From NCBI GenBank assembly GCA_964616465.1, contig CAZTTO010000001.1:62001-126000 (forward strand): a stretch of 64,000 bases of DNA, read 5' to 3'. Source of the DNA: JAFLBI01 sp964616465. Lineage in GTDB: Bacteria; Bacteroidota; Bacteroidia; Chitinophagales; Chitinophagaceae. This document shows positions 53,901 to 62,431 of the stretch, piece after piece. Position 1 is the first letter of the stretch. Each line of letters begins with the position of its first letter. A model generated the notes under the pieces. It did no database searches and was not told the origin of the DNA. It saw only the letters and a program-made list of their open reading frames with translations. Position numbers and translations under genes: made by a program.

Positions 53901-53962
53901 TGCCCAATTGCCAAAATCGGCATCGCAAAAACAGCTATTGCTGCAATAATTCGTTGTTTCAT
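50951..53962 (-). CDS. Large periplasmic tetratricopeptide-repeat protein
   Basis: The 1003-residue precursor has a signal peptide (ending MPILAIG before Gln) and then TPR repeats along its full length, e.g. QYNNSLKYFEKAG, KYEAALPYLEEYVEKSKL, KYREALNFFDQII, RYDLRDFATAKKGFQQYLE and KDYFNAEATYKSIVEN at the end. Such solenoids act as protein-protein scaffolds. It is the first gene of the TPR/barrel/HU-fold/methyltransferase run. A role in outer-membrane protein assembly or secretion with the barrel is plausible but not shown. Confidence 0.88.
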   Translation of the reverse strand: MKQRIIAAIAVFAMPILAIGQATMSVLDPDQTFKQGKEYIQKEQYSLAYPLFKAMYAHGIGESQIPVTVQTEVNYYYLLCGLRLNDSTVLQQAIDYIHLEHHRPRVEMLAYHLGDYYFRMRQYNNSLKYFEKAGIAHLTNAQIADMKFKQGYGHFYLKDFGKALPLFDVVRQLKDDPNYIDANYYYGFLQFSEKRYDLALPAFRIAEAGIDYRNVTAFYITEILYFQGKKQEAIAYGEKAIKTGWQYYDLEMRQLLGHMLFDQQKYEAALPYLEEYVEKSKLTRKEDIYELSYCYYQTKQWEKAAKGFKQLSGREDSLAQNSMYLLADAYLKLNDKPNARNAFLFCATNNSNPSQQEVSLFSYAKLSYELNYLQEALQSLRQFRQQYPKSRFFTESKEIYVNVLANTSNYKEALEEVKALSPMTDNLRQVYPKIIFGRATELINEQQLDAADALLSEVMTLPYNNQQLQLTYFWKGELAYRMGNSEQATQYFLNYLKMPQSNGEANSTNAKYSLGYAYLKLEKYREALNFFDQIIIPGTTPKTPIEQDVWLRIADCYYMNRDYNRSGQIYDQVIEWGLPSSDYAYFQKAVLAGARNATNEKMRLLQQMEQLYPKSNLLPDAQLELANAYLSNESFNDAIIPLRKILNDQRAENLHPQVLLKLGIAHFNLNKNDESLQYFKSLIVRYGRTSESDDAVEYLRSLFVDRQQPGEYVKFLRENGKNVSFSEADSLTYRVAANRYDLRDFATAKKGFQQYLEEFDNGKYVLEANYFLAEIFVSEKDQLGALPYYQQVAIKAPNKYAERSLLQTARILFFQKKDYSEAAKYYRQLKQVTLQQENKLEAMRGLLRCEYRLQQWKEALVNAEELLQLKGIASDDRMMANMIVARNYQLQQQNEQALIAYRNVVTIGNSEFAAEAQFRIAEILFTQNKLAEAEKNAFIVIRKMGSYIYWVTKSYLLLGDIYYAQKDYFNAEATYKSIVENAEIEEIKLEAAQRLRQLQSNNK

Positions 53963-54065
53963 AAATAGGGCACTTGGGTCAAAGGTTTTAGTTTGTTTCT
54001 TAAGAAAATGATAAAACCTGTTTAAAGTTAGTTCTGCCTGCTTGCATTATAGCTTGTACAAGTAT

Positions 54066-54098
54066 TTTGTGGATAAACAGCAAGACCAGCTATTTTTG
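54066..54098 (+). promoter_or_regulatory. Promoter of the thioesterase gene
   Basis: TTTG (54066-54069), a 21-bp spacer and TATTTTTG (54091-54098) fit the Bacteroidota promoter pattern; the ATG follows 11 bp later at 54110. Confidence 0.6.
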
Positions 54099-54109
54099 TC
54101 AACAAAAAA

Positions 54110-54520
54110 ATGTACACATCGGAGTTTACTTGTAGGGTTAGATATGCTGAAACAGACCAAATGCAGGTGGTTTATCATGGAAATTATGTCACTTATTACG
54201 AAGTTGGAAGAACCGAATGGACCAGAACGCTTGGTTTTACTTATCAAAAAATGGAAGAAACTGGAATTATAATGCCTGTTGTTCGTATGCATATGGATTT
54301 TTTGAGGCCATTACAATACGACGATGAAATTACCATCAAAACCAGCTTGCCTAAGCTACCTAACGATCATAGAGTAACATTTCATCAAGAAATATGGAAC
54401 AATGGTAAAATTGCTTCTAAAGCTGAAGTGACTTTATATTTCCTTGATAGGAAGACAATGGGCAAAGCAACTATTCCGAAAGTGCTTGAAGAAGTACTTC
54501 TACCCTATTATCAATCCTAA
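54110..54520 (+). CDS. Hotdog-fold acyl-CoA thioesterase (YbgC/4HBT family)
   Basis: The 136-residue protein has the 4-hydroxybenzoyl-CoA thioesterase motif: CRVRYAETDQMQVVYHGNYVTYYEVGRTEW (about 8-37) with the catalytic Asp in AETDQM. It continues MHMDFLRPLQYDDEITIKTSL. It should hydrolyse a short- or medium-chain acyl-CoA; in proteobacteria YbgC is tied to the Tol-Pal region but no tol genes are here. It stands alone, convergent with tex with no gap. Confidence 0.9.
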   Translation: MYTSEFTCRVRYAETDQMQVVYHGNYVTYYEVGRTEWTRTLGFTYQKMEETGIIMPVVRMHMDFLRPLQYDDEITIKTSLPKLPNDHRVTFHQEIWNNGKIASKAEVTLYFLDRKTMGKATIPKVLEEVLLPYYQS

Positions 54521-56755
54521 TTACTTTCCAAACTTTTTACGAAGTAAGCTCAAAGCATCTTCCATGGTTGCAGATGGTGCAGGCTCTTTGTCGACTTTTT
54601 GCTTCGACTTAAGTTTTGCACCATTTTCTTGTGCCTGCTTTATACTCAAGGCAATCCTTTTCCTAGCAATATCTACCTCTAAAACTTTTACTTGCACTTT
54701 ATCCTGCAGCTTCAGCACCTCCGAAGGATCACTTATATAATGGCTTGCAATTTCACTAATATGTACCAACCCATCCTGTTTAACACCTATATCAATAAAT
54801 GCCCCAAATCTGGTAATGTTTGTTACAACCCCTGGAACAATCATTCCGACTTGTACATCATTAATAGAATAAATTGAAGCAAACTGAAACTCTTCTAATA
54901 GACTTCTCGGATCCAGTCCAGGCTTATCTAATTCATCTAAAATATCTTTAATCGTCATTACTCCAATTTCAGGTGTAACATACTTTGTAACTGGAATCTT
55001 TTTCAATAAGGTTGAATTACCTATTAGTGCTTTCACTTCAACTCCTGCATCAAGCGCTATTTTCTCTACTAGTGAATACGCTTCTGGATGAACTGCACTT
55101 GCATCTAAAGGATGAATTGATTGAGGTATTCTCAAGAATCCAGCACATTGCTCAAAAGCTTTTGCACCTAATCGTGGCACCTGTAACAATTCTTGTCGGC
55201 TCGAAAATGCTCCTCTCGACTGTCTGTACTGTACAATTTGTTCAGCAAGCGAAGGTCCAATCCCACTTACATAACTCAACAGATGCTTGCTGGCTGTATT
55301 CAAATTAACACCTACCTTATTTACGCAACTCACAACAGTTTGATCCAACCTTTCTTTCAGCCTAATCTGATTCACATCGTGCTGATATTGTCCAACACCA
55401 ATGCTTTTTGGATCAATCTTTACCAACTCAGCCAATGGATCCATTAAACGTCTACCAATACTTACTGCACCTCTCACAGTTACATCATGATCTGGAAACT
55501 CTTCTCTGGCTGTTTCTGATGCAGAATACACAGAAGCACCATCTTCATTCACCAAAAAGACGGGAAGATTCAATTGAATTCCTCGAATCATCTGCTCTGT
55601 TTCTCTTCCAGCAGTTCCATCTCCAATTGCAATAGCTTCAACATTGAATTGCTCAACTAATTTTTTTACAGTATGCTCAGCTGCCATTAATCTTCCAGGC
55701 TCATGAATAAAGATCAAGTCATTGTGTAGTAAATAACCCTGTGCATCCAGACAAACCACTTTACAGCCGGTTCTATACCCTGGATCAATTGCTAGTAATC
55801 GCTTACCTCCTAATGGAGCAGCTAATAAAAGCTGTCGTAAATTTTCAGCAAACACTTGTATTGCTTCTTCATCGGCTTGCTGTTTTAATTGATTACGCAA
55901 TTCCGTTTCCATAGCAGGTTGCAATAATCTTCTATATGCATCACGAATGGCACGCGATAAATGTTCTGATGAAGGATGTTGCTTTTTCTTTAACCACTTA
56001 CGCTGCAATAAATCCAACGCATCTTCCTCTTCTGGTGCAATAGTAATACGCAAAAACCCTTCCATGAATCCTCTTAAAATAGCCAATACCCTATGCGAAG
56101 GGATTTTTGTGGCAGGTTCTTTATACTGGAAGTAATCTCTATACTTTGCAGCTTCTTCTTCTTTTCCAGCTAAAATTGTGCTTTCAACAACTGCATGTTT
56201 TTCAAACATTCCCCTAACTGCAGCCCGAGTATCTGCATCTTCTGCAATCATTTCTGCTACAATATCTCTCGCTCCTTGCAGGGCATCTTCAGGCGTAGCA
56301 ACTTCACTATTTATAAAATTTGAGGGCAATTCAGCCCAATCTTCATCAGCTTGATCAATTAATAGAACTGCCAATGGCTCTAATCCTTTTTCTCGGGCAG
56401 CTTGTGCTTTGGTTTTGCGCTTTGGCTTGAAAGGCAAATAAATATCCTCCAATGCTGAAAGTGTAGTTGCTTCATGCAATGCAGACAATATTTCTTCGGT
56501 CATCTTACCCTGACCTTCAATAGTTTGCTGAATGAAGGTTCTTCTTTCAAAAAGCTCCTTACTCTTTTTAGCTGTTTCTTGAATGAGTTGTATTTGAACT
56601 TCATCCATTCCACCAGTCACGTCTTTTCTATATCGCGCAATAAACGGGATGGTAGCTCCTCCTTCAATAAGGCTTAAAACAGATTTTACTGAAGATTCTG
56701 GTAAAGAGGATTGCAGTGCAACTTCTTTCGAAAAGTCAACTATATTTTTTTCCAT
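54521..56755 (-). CDS. tex: Tex family RNA-binding transcription accessory protein
   Basis: The 744-residue protein has the Tex N-terminal helical region (TIPFIARYRKDVTGGMDEVQI), a YqgF-like domain (LLAIDPGYRTGCKVVCLDAQG), helix-hairpin-helix motifs (VGVNLNTASKHLLSYVSGIGPSLAEQIVQYR) and a C-terminal S1 domain (GMIVPGVVTNITRFGAFIDIGVKQDGLVHISE). Tex binds RNA and influences transcription and toxin expression in other bacteria. It is full length. A -7-like box (TACATTCG, 56764-56771) lies shortly upstream. Confidence 0.95.
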   Translation of the reverse strand: MEKNIVDFSKEVALQSSLPESSVKSVLSLIEGGATIPFIARYRKDVTGGMDEVQIQLIQETAKKSKELFERRTFIQQTIEGQGKMTEEILSALHEATTLSALEDIYLPFKPKRKTKAQAAREKGLEPLAVLLIDQADEDWAELPSNFINSEVATPEDALQGARDIVAEMIAEDADTRAAVRGMFEKHAVVESTILAGKEEEAAKYRDYFQYKEPATKIPSHRVLAILRGFMEGFLRITIAPEEEDALDLLQRKWLKKKQHPSSEHLSRAIRDAYRRLLQPAMETELRNQLKQQADEEAIQVFAENLRQLLLAAPLGGKRLLAIDPGYRTGCKVVCLDAQGYLLHNDLIFIHEPGRLMAAEHTVKKLVEQFNVEAIAIGDGTAGRETEQMIRGIQLNLPVFLVNEDGASVYSASETAREEFPDHDVTVRGAVSIGRRLMDPLAELVKIDPKSIGVGQYQHDVNQIRLKERLDQTVVSCVNKVGVNLNTASKHLLSYVSGIGPSLAEQIVQYRQSRGAFSSRQELLQVPRLGAKAFEQCAGFLRIPQSIHPLDASAVHPEAYSLVEKIALDAGVEVKALIGNSTLLKKIPVTKYVTPEIGVMTIKDILDELDKPGLDPRSLLEEFQFASIYSINDVQVGMIVPGVVTNITRFGAFIDIGVKQDGLVHISEIASHYISDPSEVLKLQDKVQVKVLEVDIARKRIALSIKQAQENGAKLKSKQKVDKEPAPSATMEDALSLLRKKFGK

Positions 56756-56803
56756 AAGGGCGGCGAATGTAAGGTGTAAATGCGACTAAAAAAATTGAGA
56801 TGC

Positions 56804-58123
56804 TCAAGAGAAAAACATAATATTAGCACCGTCAGCCTGCAGAGAATTTTGAATCATTTTTTCAATAGCTGAACTAGCAACAGCTGGCTGTATGTGAAGT
56901 TTTAAATCTTCTAAATCACTGGGGATTTCTTGACCTGTATCTTCTGTCATTCCATAAAAAAGTCCCTGCTCCACCAATAACAAATAGCCATCTTGTTTTA
57001 AAAGAAAAGTTTTTCTGGTTGCAAGCGTATGCTGAATGGCTTTCTGAACGCGCTCATTATATAATACAGGATCTGGCAGTTCTTCATTGGGAAGTGTATG
57101 CAAAAAACATAAATATGGATCAAGCTGAAATTGCCTGATTAATTCACGCAAATATTGATACGCATCGGTTGGCAAATAAAACCTAGCATAGCTAGGAACT
57201 TTTTTATTCCATCTATCTATGGCTAGTCGAACATAACCCATTTGATCTTCAAAGCTGATCAATGCAAAAATTCGCTCATGAAATCTTTGACTTCTATTCC
57301 ACTTAGGCCAGCATCTTTTAATTTCCATGATCTCTAACATAGAAGCCAACCATTCTGAAGGTGTTGGTGTACATGAAATACTGCTCACCTCTCTTAATAA
57401 GGCTTGCTTCTTAGCACTCAAATCCAATCCTTTAAAATGCTGCAACACTCGTTTCTTGACAGTTTTTGATTTGCCTATGTAAAGGATCTTACCTTGACTA
57501 TCTTTAAAGTAATAAACACCTGGACCTTCAGTTAATGCCTGAATATCTTTTACTGGTACCGCAGGAGGAATAGACTGCTCTTGATTTTCAGCAGATAACA
57601 TTTCTTGCAGTCCAGATTCTCCCATCTGTTGTATACACCTCTCTAATAATTCTGTAGTTGCCATAGCATCACCCAAAGCTCTATGACGGTCTTCATTTTG
57701 AATATCTAACTGCTCGCATAAAGCATTCAAGCCATACTTGCGCAGGCCTGGAAAAGCTTTTCTTGCCAAACGAATAGTACACAATCTTTTATTGGTTAAG
57801 CGCTTTCCCGCTTGTACCATATAATGCTGAATAAAGCTGAAATCGAAGTTTACATTATGTGCTACGAAAATTCTTCCTTTTAGAAGCGACTCAATTTTTG
57901 GAGCTACTTCCCAAAAAGCAGGTGCTTTGGCAACCATTTCATCAGTAATTCCTGTTAATCCAACCACATAAGGATCAATAGCTACACCTGGATTGATGAG
58001 CGTACTAAACCTACCTTCAACTTCTTTACCGTCATAGAGTACTATGGCAATTTCAGTTATACCGTGGTTAGCAGGTTGACTACCAGATGTTTCTATATCT
58101 ACAATTGCATATAACATACGCAT
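56804..58123 (-). CDS. DnaQ-like exonuclease fused to a GIY-YIG nuclease domain
   Basis: The protein is about 439 residues from the ATG at 58123 (another ATG at 58117; a TTG further up is less likely). Residues 1-170 form a DEDD 3'-5' exonuclease: YAIVDIETSG, FVAHNVNFDFSFI and HRALGDAMATTELL. Residues about 200-285 form a UvrC/Cho-type GIY-YIG domain (GPGVYYFKDSQGKILYIGKSKTVKKRV; then VSSISCTPTPSEWLASMLEIMEIKR with the catalytic Glu). The remaining 150 residues are a partner region of unknown role. This exonuclease-GIY-YIG arrangement is recurrent in Bacteroidota and is probably for DNA repair, cutting around bulky lesions as Cho does. Confidence 0.88.
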   Translation of the reverse strand: MRMLYAIVDIETSGSQPANHGITEIAIVLYDGKEVEGRFSTLINPGVAIDPYVVGLTGITDEMVAKAPAFWEVAPKIESLLKGRIFVAHNVNFDFSFIQHYMVQAGKRLTNKRLCTIRLARKAFPGLRKYGLNALCEQLDIQNEDRHRALGDAMATTELLERCIQQMGESGLQEMLSAENQEQSIPPAVPVKDIQALTEGPGVYYFKDSQGKILYIGKSKTVKKRVLQHFKGLDLSAKKQALLREVSSISCTPTPSEWLASMLEIMEIKRCWPKWNRSQRFHERIFALISFEDQMGYVRLAIDRWNKKVPSYARFYLPTDAYQYLRELIRQFQLDPYLCFLHTLPNEELPDPVLYNERVQKAIQHTLATRKTFLLKQDGYLLLVEQGLFYGMTEDTGQEIPSDLEDLKLHIQPAVASSAIEKMIQNSLQADGANIMFFS

Positions 58124-58230
58124 CTGCAAGCTACAAGCAAACTATTAAATCTCCAATCAATTTGGAAAGATTAAAGTTCAAATGTTAAAATTTTGTTGCG
58201 TTGTAACATTTTAAGCTCTCGAACGTACTT

Positions 58231-58503
58231 ATGATTCAAACACAAACTGCCAGTATGTCAACTTTTAACATTCGTCCTGTAGTAGCTGTCGCCGTTTTAA
58301 TGATATTAGGTACCAGCTGTTCTCAAAATATGGCTGAAAAAGCTTTAAAAAAAGCTGCATCTCTTGGTCGCTCTGCTTCCATGGCACATAGCACAACATT
58401 GGACAAGGAAGACATCAACTGCGGAAGTTCTCATGTTGAAAATTCAGGAACCAGGAGTTTATCGAACGACACGTATGACCGCCTACCTATGGCTGCCTAC
58501 TAA
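58231..58503 (+). CDS. Small lipoprotein, hypothetical
   Basis: The 90-residue product has a lipobox LGTSC preceded by a hydrophobic core (VVAVAVLMI). Starts at 58231 or 58255 are both possible; the second gives a more typical signal peptide length and lies beyond a -7-like TACTTATG (58226-58233). The mature part is about 60 residues, Ser/Asn/Asp-rich with a Cys (DINCGSSHVENSG). No family is recognised. It is upstream of valS but probably separately transcribed, since valS has its own -7 box. Confidence 0.55.
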   Translation: MIQTQTASMSTFNIRPVVAVAVLMILGTSCSQNMAEKALKKAASLGRSASMAHSTTLDKEDINCGSSHVENSGTRSLSNDTYDRLPMAAY

Positions 58504-58537
58504 ACCGTTTTTCTAAAGAAAAGGCACCGTAATTCCT

Positions 58538-58545
58538 TACTTTTG
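58538..58545 (+). promoter_or_regulatory. -7 promoter box for valS
   Basis: TACTTTTG matches TAnnTTTG; it lies 19 bp before the valS ATG. Confidence 0.5.
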
Positions 58546-58564
58546 CAGCCCTAAACAGGCTCTT

Positions 58565-61204
58565 ATGAAGGAAATTAGCAAGAATTTTGAACATCAATCG
58601 GCAGAACAATATTGGTACGAACATTGGCTAAAAAATGAGTATTTTTCTAGTAAGCCCAATGAAAAAGAGCCTTATACAATTGTAATTCCTCCCCCCAATG
58701 TAACAGGTGTATTGCATATGGGGCACTGTCTCAATAATACCATCCAAGATATTTTGGCGCGTAGAGCACGCATGAACGGTAAAAATGCATGCTGGGTACC
58801 TGGTACTGACCATGCGTCTATTGCTACTGAAGCCAAAGTAGTGCAAATGCTCCGCGAAAAAGGCATTGCAAAGTCTTCATTATCAAGAGAAGAATTTCTT
58901 TCTTATGCATGGGAATGGAAAGAAAAATACGGTGGCATCATTCTTCAACAACTTAGAAAATTAGGTTGTAGCCTCGATTGGAATAGAACTTCTTTTACAA
59001 TGGATGAGCACTACTATGCAAGTGTTATCAAAGTTTTTGTGGACTTGTACGACAAAGGCTACATCTATCGTGGTAAGCGTATGATTAACTGGGATGTCAA
59101 AGCAAAAACTGCACTAAGCGATGAAGAAGTGATTCGCAAATCGACTGCGCAGCAATTATACTTCTTACAATATGCCATTGTTGATGCACATGGAAATGTA
59201 ACTGGAGAACATATAACTATTGCAACTGTGCGTCCAGAAACCATCATGGGAGATACAGCAGTTTGTGTACACCCTAAAGATCCAAGATACACTACATTGC
59301 ACGGCAAGTTCGCTTTAGTGCCTTTAATCAATCGACGTATTCCTATTGTGCCAGACGACTATGTAGATATTGAATTTGGAACTGGTGCATTGAAGGTAAC
59401 GCCAGCCCATGATATGAATGATTACCAGCTTGGGCAAAAACACGGACTTGAAGTGATAGATGTGCTGGAAGATGACGGTAGATTATCACCAGCCGCACAA
59501 ATTTTTGTAGGTGAAGATCGTTTTGAAGCGAGAAAGAAAATTGTTGCCCAATTAAAGGAAGAAGGCTTCTTGGTAAAAACGGAAGAATACACAAGTGAGG
59601 TGGGCTATAGTGAAAGAACTGACACGGTTGTAGAACCAAGACTCAGTGAACAGTGGTGGGTATCTATGAAGAAATTAGGTGAGCCAGCTTTGAAGGTTGT
59701 AGCCAATGAAGAGATTACCTTCTATCCTTCTAAGTTCAAAAATCTGTACAGTCATTGGATGGAAAACATCAAAGATTGGTGTATTAGTCGACAGCTTTGG
59801 TGGGGCCATCAAATTCCTGCCTGGTACAATCCTGATGGTGCATTTGCGGTGGCAACTTCTAAAGAAGAAGCATTTAAAAAATTGCAACAAACGCATCCAG
59901 GTAATTATACCATAGACAATTTAAAACAAGATGAAGACTGCTTAGATACCTGGTTCTCATCTTGGCTTTGGCCCTTTGAAGTTTTTAAAGGATTGAGTGA
60001 ACCAAACAATCCAGAAGTTAAATATTACTACCCAACGAATACACTGGTAACTGCACCCGAAATTATTTTCTTTTGGGTAGCAAGGATGATTATGGCTGGT
60101 ATTGAATACCAAGGTCAGATACCTTTCAAAGAAGTATATTTCACAGGTATTGTACGTGATAAATTGGGAAGGAAAATGAGCAAGAGTTTGGGTAATTCAC
60201 CCGACTTACTTGCTTTAATTGATCAATACGGTGCAGATGCTGTTCGCTTTGGTATTATGATTTCTTCTCCAGCAGGAAATGATATTTTGTTCGACGAGTC
60301 TTCGCTTGAACAAGGTAGGAACTTCAATAACAAAATTTGGAATGCGTTGAAGCTGGTGAAAATGTGGGAAGCAAGGCAGTCAAACGATGCCAACTTCAAT
60401 GAAGGCTTCGCAATTGATTGGTTCAATCACCGCTTACAACAAGTTAAACTTGATCTAGATAAGGCATTTAAAGAGTTCAGATTAAGCGAGGCATTAAAAA
60501 TTGTTTACTCGCTTATATGGGATGATTTCTGTTCTTGGTATTTAGAATGGGTGAAACCTGGATTTGAACAGCCGATTCATCCAACTGTGTATGCTAAAAC
60601 TGTTGCTTTCTTCGATGAACTAATGCAGTTGTTACATCCTTATATGCCTTTCATCACAGAAGAAATTCATAGCATGTTCAACACACAAGATGTTGACTTA
60701 TGCATCTCACAATTTAAACCAGCAGAAGCCCCCAATTCAGAATTCTTACAACAAGGACAATTACTAAAGCAGGTCATTACAGCTATTAGAGAAGCTAGGG
60801 CTAAAAATCAAATCAAACCGAAAGATACTATTCAGCTTTCTATTCAATCAGAGAGCACTACGCAATACAACGCAATTCGAAGCATCCTTACTAAACAAGT
60901 CAATGCATCAGAAATTAACTTTGTGAATGATGGAGTTGCGAATAGTATTGTAGTAGCAGTTGAAAAAGATAAGTTCTATTTAGTTGCAGAAGGACAAGAA
61001 ATAGATACAGCATCACTAAAAGCAGAACTTGAAAAAGACCTTGTTTATCAAGAAGGTTTCCTCGCATCTGTAATGAAAAAATTAGGCAACGAAAAATTTG
61101 TTCAAAATGCAAAGCCTGAAATCATTGCAAATGAAGAGAAGAAAAAAGCTGATGCGCTTGCAAGAATTCAAACAATTAAAGAAAGCTTAGCCAATTTACA
61201 ATAA
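58565..61204 (+). CDS. valS: Valine-tRNA ligase
   Basis: The 879-residue class I synthetase has the HIGH motif in PPPNVTGVLHMGHCLN (about 42-57), the CP1 editing domain (TVRPETIMGDTAVCVHPKD), the KMSKS motif in RKMSKSLGNSPDLL, the anticodon-binding domain, and a C-terminal tRNA-binding coiled coil (about 810-879, Lys/Glu-rich). It charges tRNA-Val. Full length. Its stop codon overlaps the ATG of the GNAT gene (TAATG). Confidence 0.97.
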   Translation: MKEISKNFEHQSAEQYWYEHWLKNEYFSSKPNEKEPYTIVIPPPNVTGVLHMGHCLNNTIQDILARRARMNGKNACWVPGTDHASIATEAKVVQMLREKGIAKSSLSREEFLSYAWEWKEKYGGIILQQLRKLGCSLDWNRTSFTMDEHYYASVIKVFVDLYDKGYIYRGKRMINWDVKAKTALSDEEVIRKSTAQQLYFLQYAIVDAHGNVTGEHITIATVRPETIMGDTAVCVHPKDPRYTTLHGKFALVPLINRRIPIVPDDYVDIEFGTGALKVTPAHDMNDYQLGQKHGLEVIDVLEDDGRLSPAAQIFVGEDRFEARKKIVAQLKEEGFLVKTEEYTSEVGYSERTDTVVEPRLSEQWWVSMKKLGEPALKVVANEEITFYPSKFKNLYSHWMENIKDWCISRQLWWGHQIPAWYNPDGAFAVATSKEEAFKKLQQTHPGNYTIDNLKQDEDCLDTWFSSWLWPFEVFKGLSEPNNPEVKYYYPTNTLVTAPEIIFFWVARMIMAGIEYQGQIPFKEVYFTGIVRDKLGRKMSKSLGNSPDLLALIDQYGADAVRFGIMISSPAGNDILFDESSLEQGRNFNNKIWNALKLVKMWEARQSNDANFNEGFAIDWFNHRLQQVKLDLDKAFKEFRLSEALKIVYSLIWDDFCSWYLEWVKPGFEQPIHPTVYAKTVAFFDELMQLLHPYMPFITEEIHSMFNTQDVDLCISQFKPAEAPNSEFLQQGQLLKQVITAIREARAKNQIKPKDTIQLSIQSESTTQYNAIRSILTKQVNASEINFVNDGVANSIVVAVEKDKFYLVAEGQEIDTASLKAELEKDLVYQEGFLASVMKKLGNEKFVQNAKPEIIANEEKKKADALARIQTIKESLANLQ

Positions 61205-61701
61205 TGAGTGAGGTATCCATAAGAACTGCTAGTAAAATAGACATTCCCATTATTCAGGAAATTGCCTATGCAACCTGGCCATCTACTTATGGGCATATCT
61301 TAAACAAAGAGCAGCTCAATTATATGCTGGACATGATGTACAACTCCTCCTCTCTTGAAAATCAAATGAACCAAAATATCACTTTCTTTTTGGCGGAGTT
61401 GAATGGAGAGATTGTTGGATTTGCATCAACAGGTCGTGAGCCTATGGAAGGCATGTTTAAGCTGCATAAACTATATATACTTCCCAATATTCAGACTAAA
61501 GGAATTGGTTCTGCATTATTAGAGGCGGTCATTTTGTTTGCAAAGAAAAATTCGGGCGAACAACTTGTTCTACAAGTCAATCGTAATAATAGCGCAGTAG
61601 ATTTTTATAAGAAAAAAGACTTCATTATTTTATACGAAGCCGACTTTGATATTGGCAATGGTTATCAGATGAACGATTATGTGATGGGAAAAATTATTTA
61701 G
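61204..61701 (+). CDS. GNAT family N-acetyltransferase
   Basis: The 165-residue protein has the GNAT fold: IRTASKIDIPIIQEIAYATW at the N-terminus, the acetyl-CoA motif A LHKLYILPNIQTKGIGSALLE (Q-x-x-G-x-G/A), then LVLQVNRNNSAVDFYKKKDF. The acceptor is unknown; small molecules or protein N-termini are possible. It overlaps the valS stop by one base, so it is translated from the valS mRNA. Confidence 0.92.
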   Translation: MSEVSIRTASKIDIPIIQEIAYATWPSTYGHILNKEQLNYMLDMMYNSSSLENQMNQNITFFLAELNGEIVGFASTGREPMEGMFKLHKLYILPNIQTKGIGSALLEAVILFAKKNSGEQLVLQVNRNNSAVDFYKKKDFIILYEADFDIGNGYQMNDYVMGKII

Positions 61702-61756
61702 GGAAGAATTCACTTTCTTGGCTATAATTTAAATAGCTTTATTGCAGTAACCCCAT

Positions 61757-62431
61757 ATGGAAACAACCATCACAACTATTTTCGAAGACGAACATCTTCT
61801 TATTATTCATAAGCCTTCTGGAATTGCTGTTCAACACCAAGACAAAGCCAACAACTTAGGAGGACAAATCAATATAAACTTTCAAGCAGTGCACAGACTA
61901 GACCAGCGAGTGAGTGGCCTACTGATGCTTGCGAAAACTCCAAAGATTTTTAATGAGATCAGTAAATCTTTTCAAGAAAGAAAAATTCTAAAGAAATACA
62001 AAGCTGTTGTTGCACAGACACCCAAAATAGCTTCAGCTGAGTTGATTCACTTTCTGAGAAAAAATAGCCATCAAAAAAAGTCTGAAGTGTTTCAAAATCA
62101 AGTAGCACATAGCAAGGAAGCTAAACTTCGTTATCAAGTAATTGAACAATCCAATAGATACTGTTTGCTAGAGATTGAATTGATAACAGGTTTGTTTCAT
62201 CAAATACGTGCGCAGCTTGCTAAAATTGGCAGTCCAATTGTAGGAGATCAAAAGTATGGCTATCCAAGAAGCAGTCCCGACGGAAGTATTTTCCTTCAAG
62301 CCTATTACATAAGCTTTCCTCACCCGGTTCATCAGCAACAAATGATATTTGAGATACCAATGCCCAGCTTATGGGAGAAATTTGGATTTAACTCTCCAAT
62401 TATTTCACCAGATACTCCACTCGAAGCGTAA
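61757..62431 (+). CDS. RluA-family RNA pseudouridine synthase
   Basis: The 224-residue protein has the RluA catalytic motif HRLDQRVSGLLMLAK with Asp (about residue 49), preceded by EDEHLLIIHKPSGIAVQ and followed by KKYKAVV and GLFHQIRAQLAKIGSPIVGDQKYG. It lacks an S4 domain, and the segment before the HRLD motif is shorter than in most relatives, so it is a small RluA type. Target rRNA or tRNA site unknown. The last 32 bp overlap the convergent SIMPL gene. Confidence 0.9.
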   Translation: METTITTIFEDEHLLIIHKPSGIAVQHQDKANNLGGQININFQAVHRLDQRVSGLLMLAKTPKIFNEISKSFQERKILKKYKAVVAQTPKIASAELIHFLRKNSHQKKSEVFQNQVAHSKEAKLRYQVIEQSNRYCLLEIELITGLFHQIRAQLAKIGSPIVGDQKYGYPRSSPDGSIFLQAYYISFPHPVHQQQMIFEIPMPSLWEKFGFNSPIISPDTPLEA

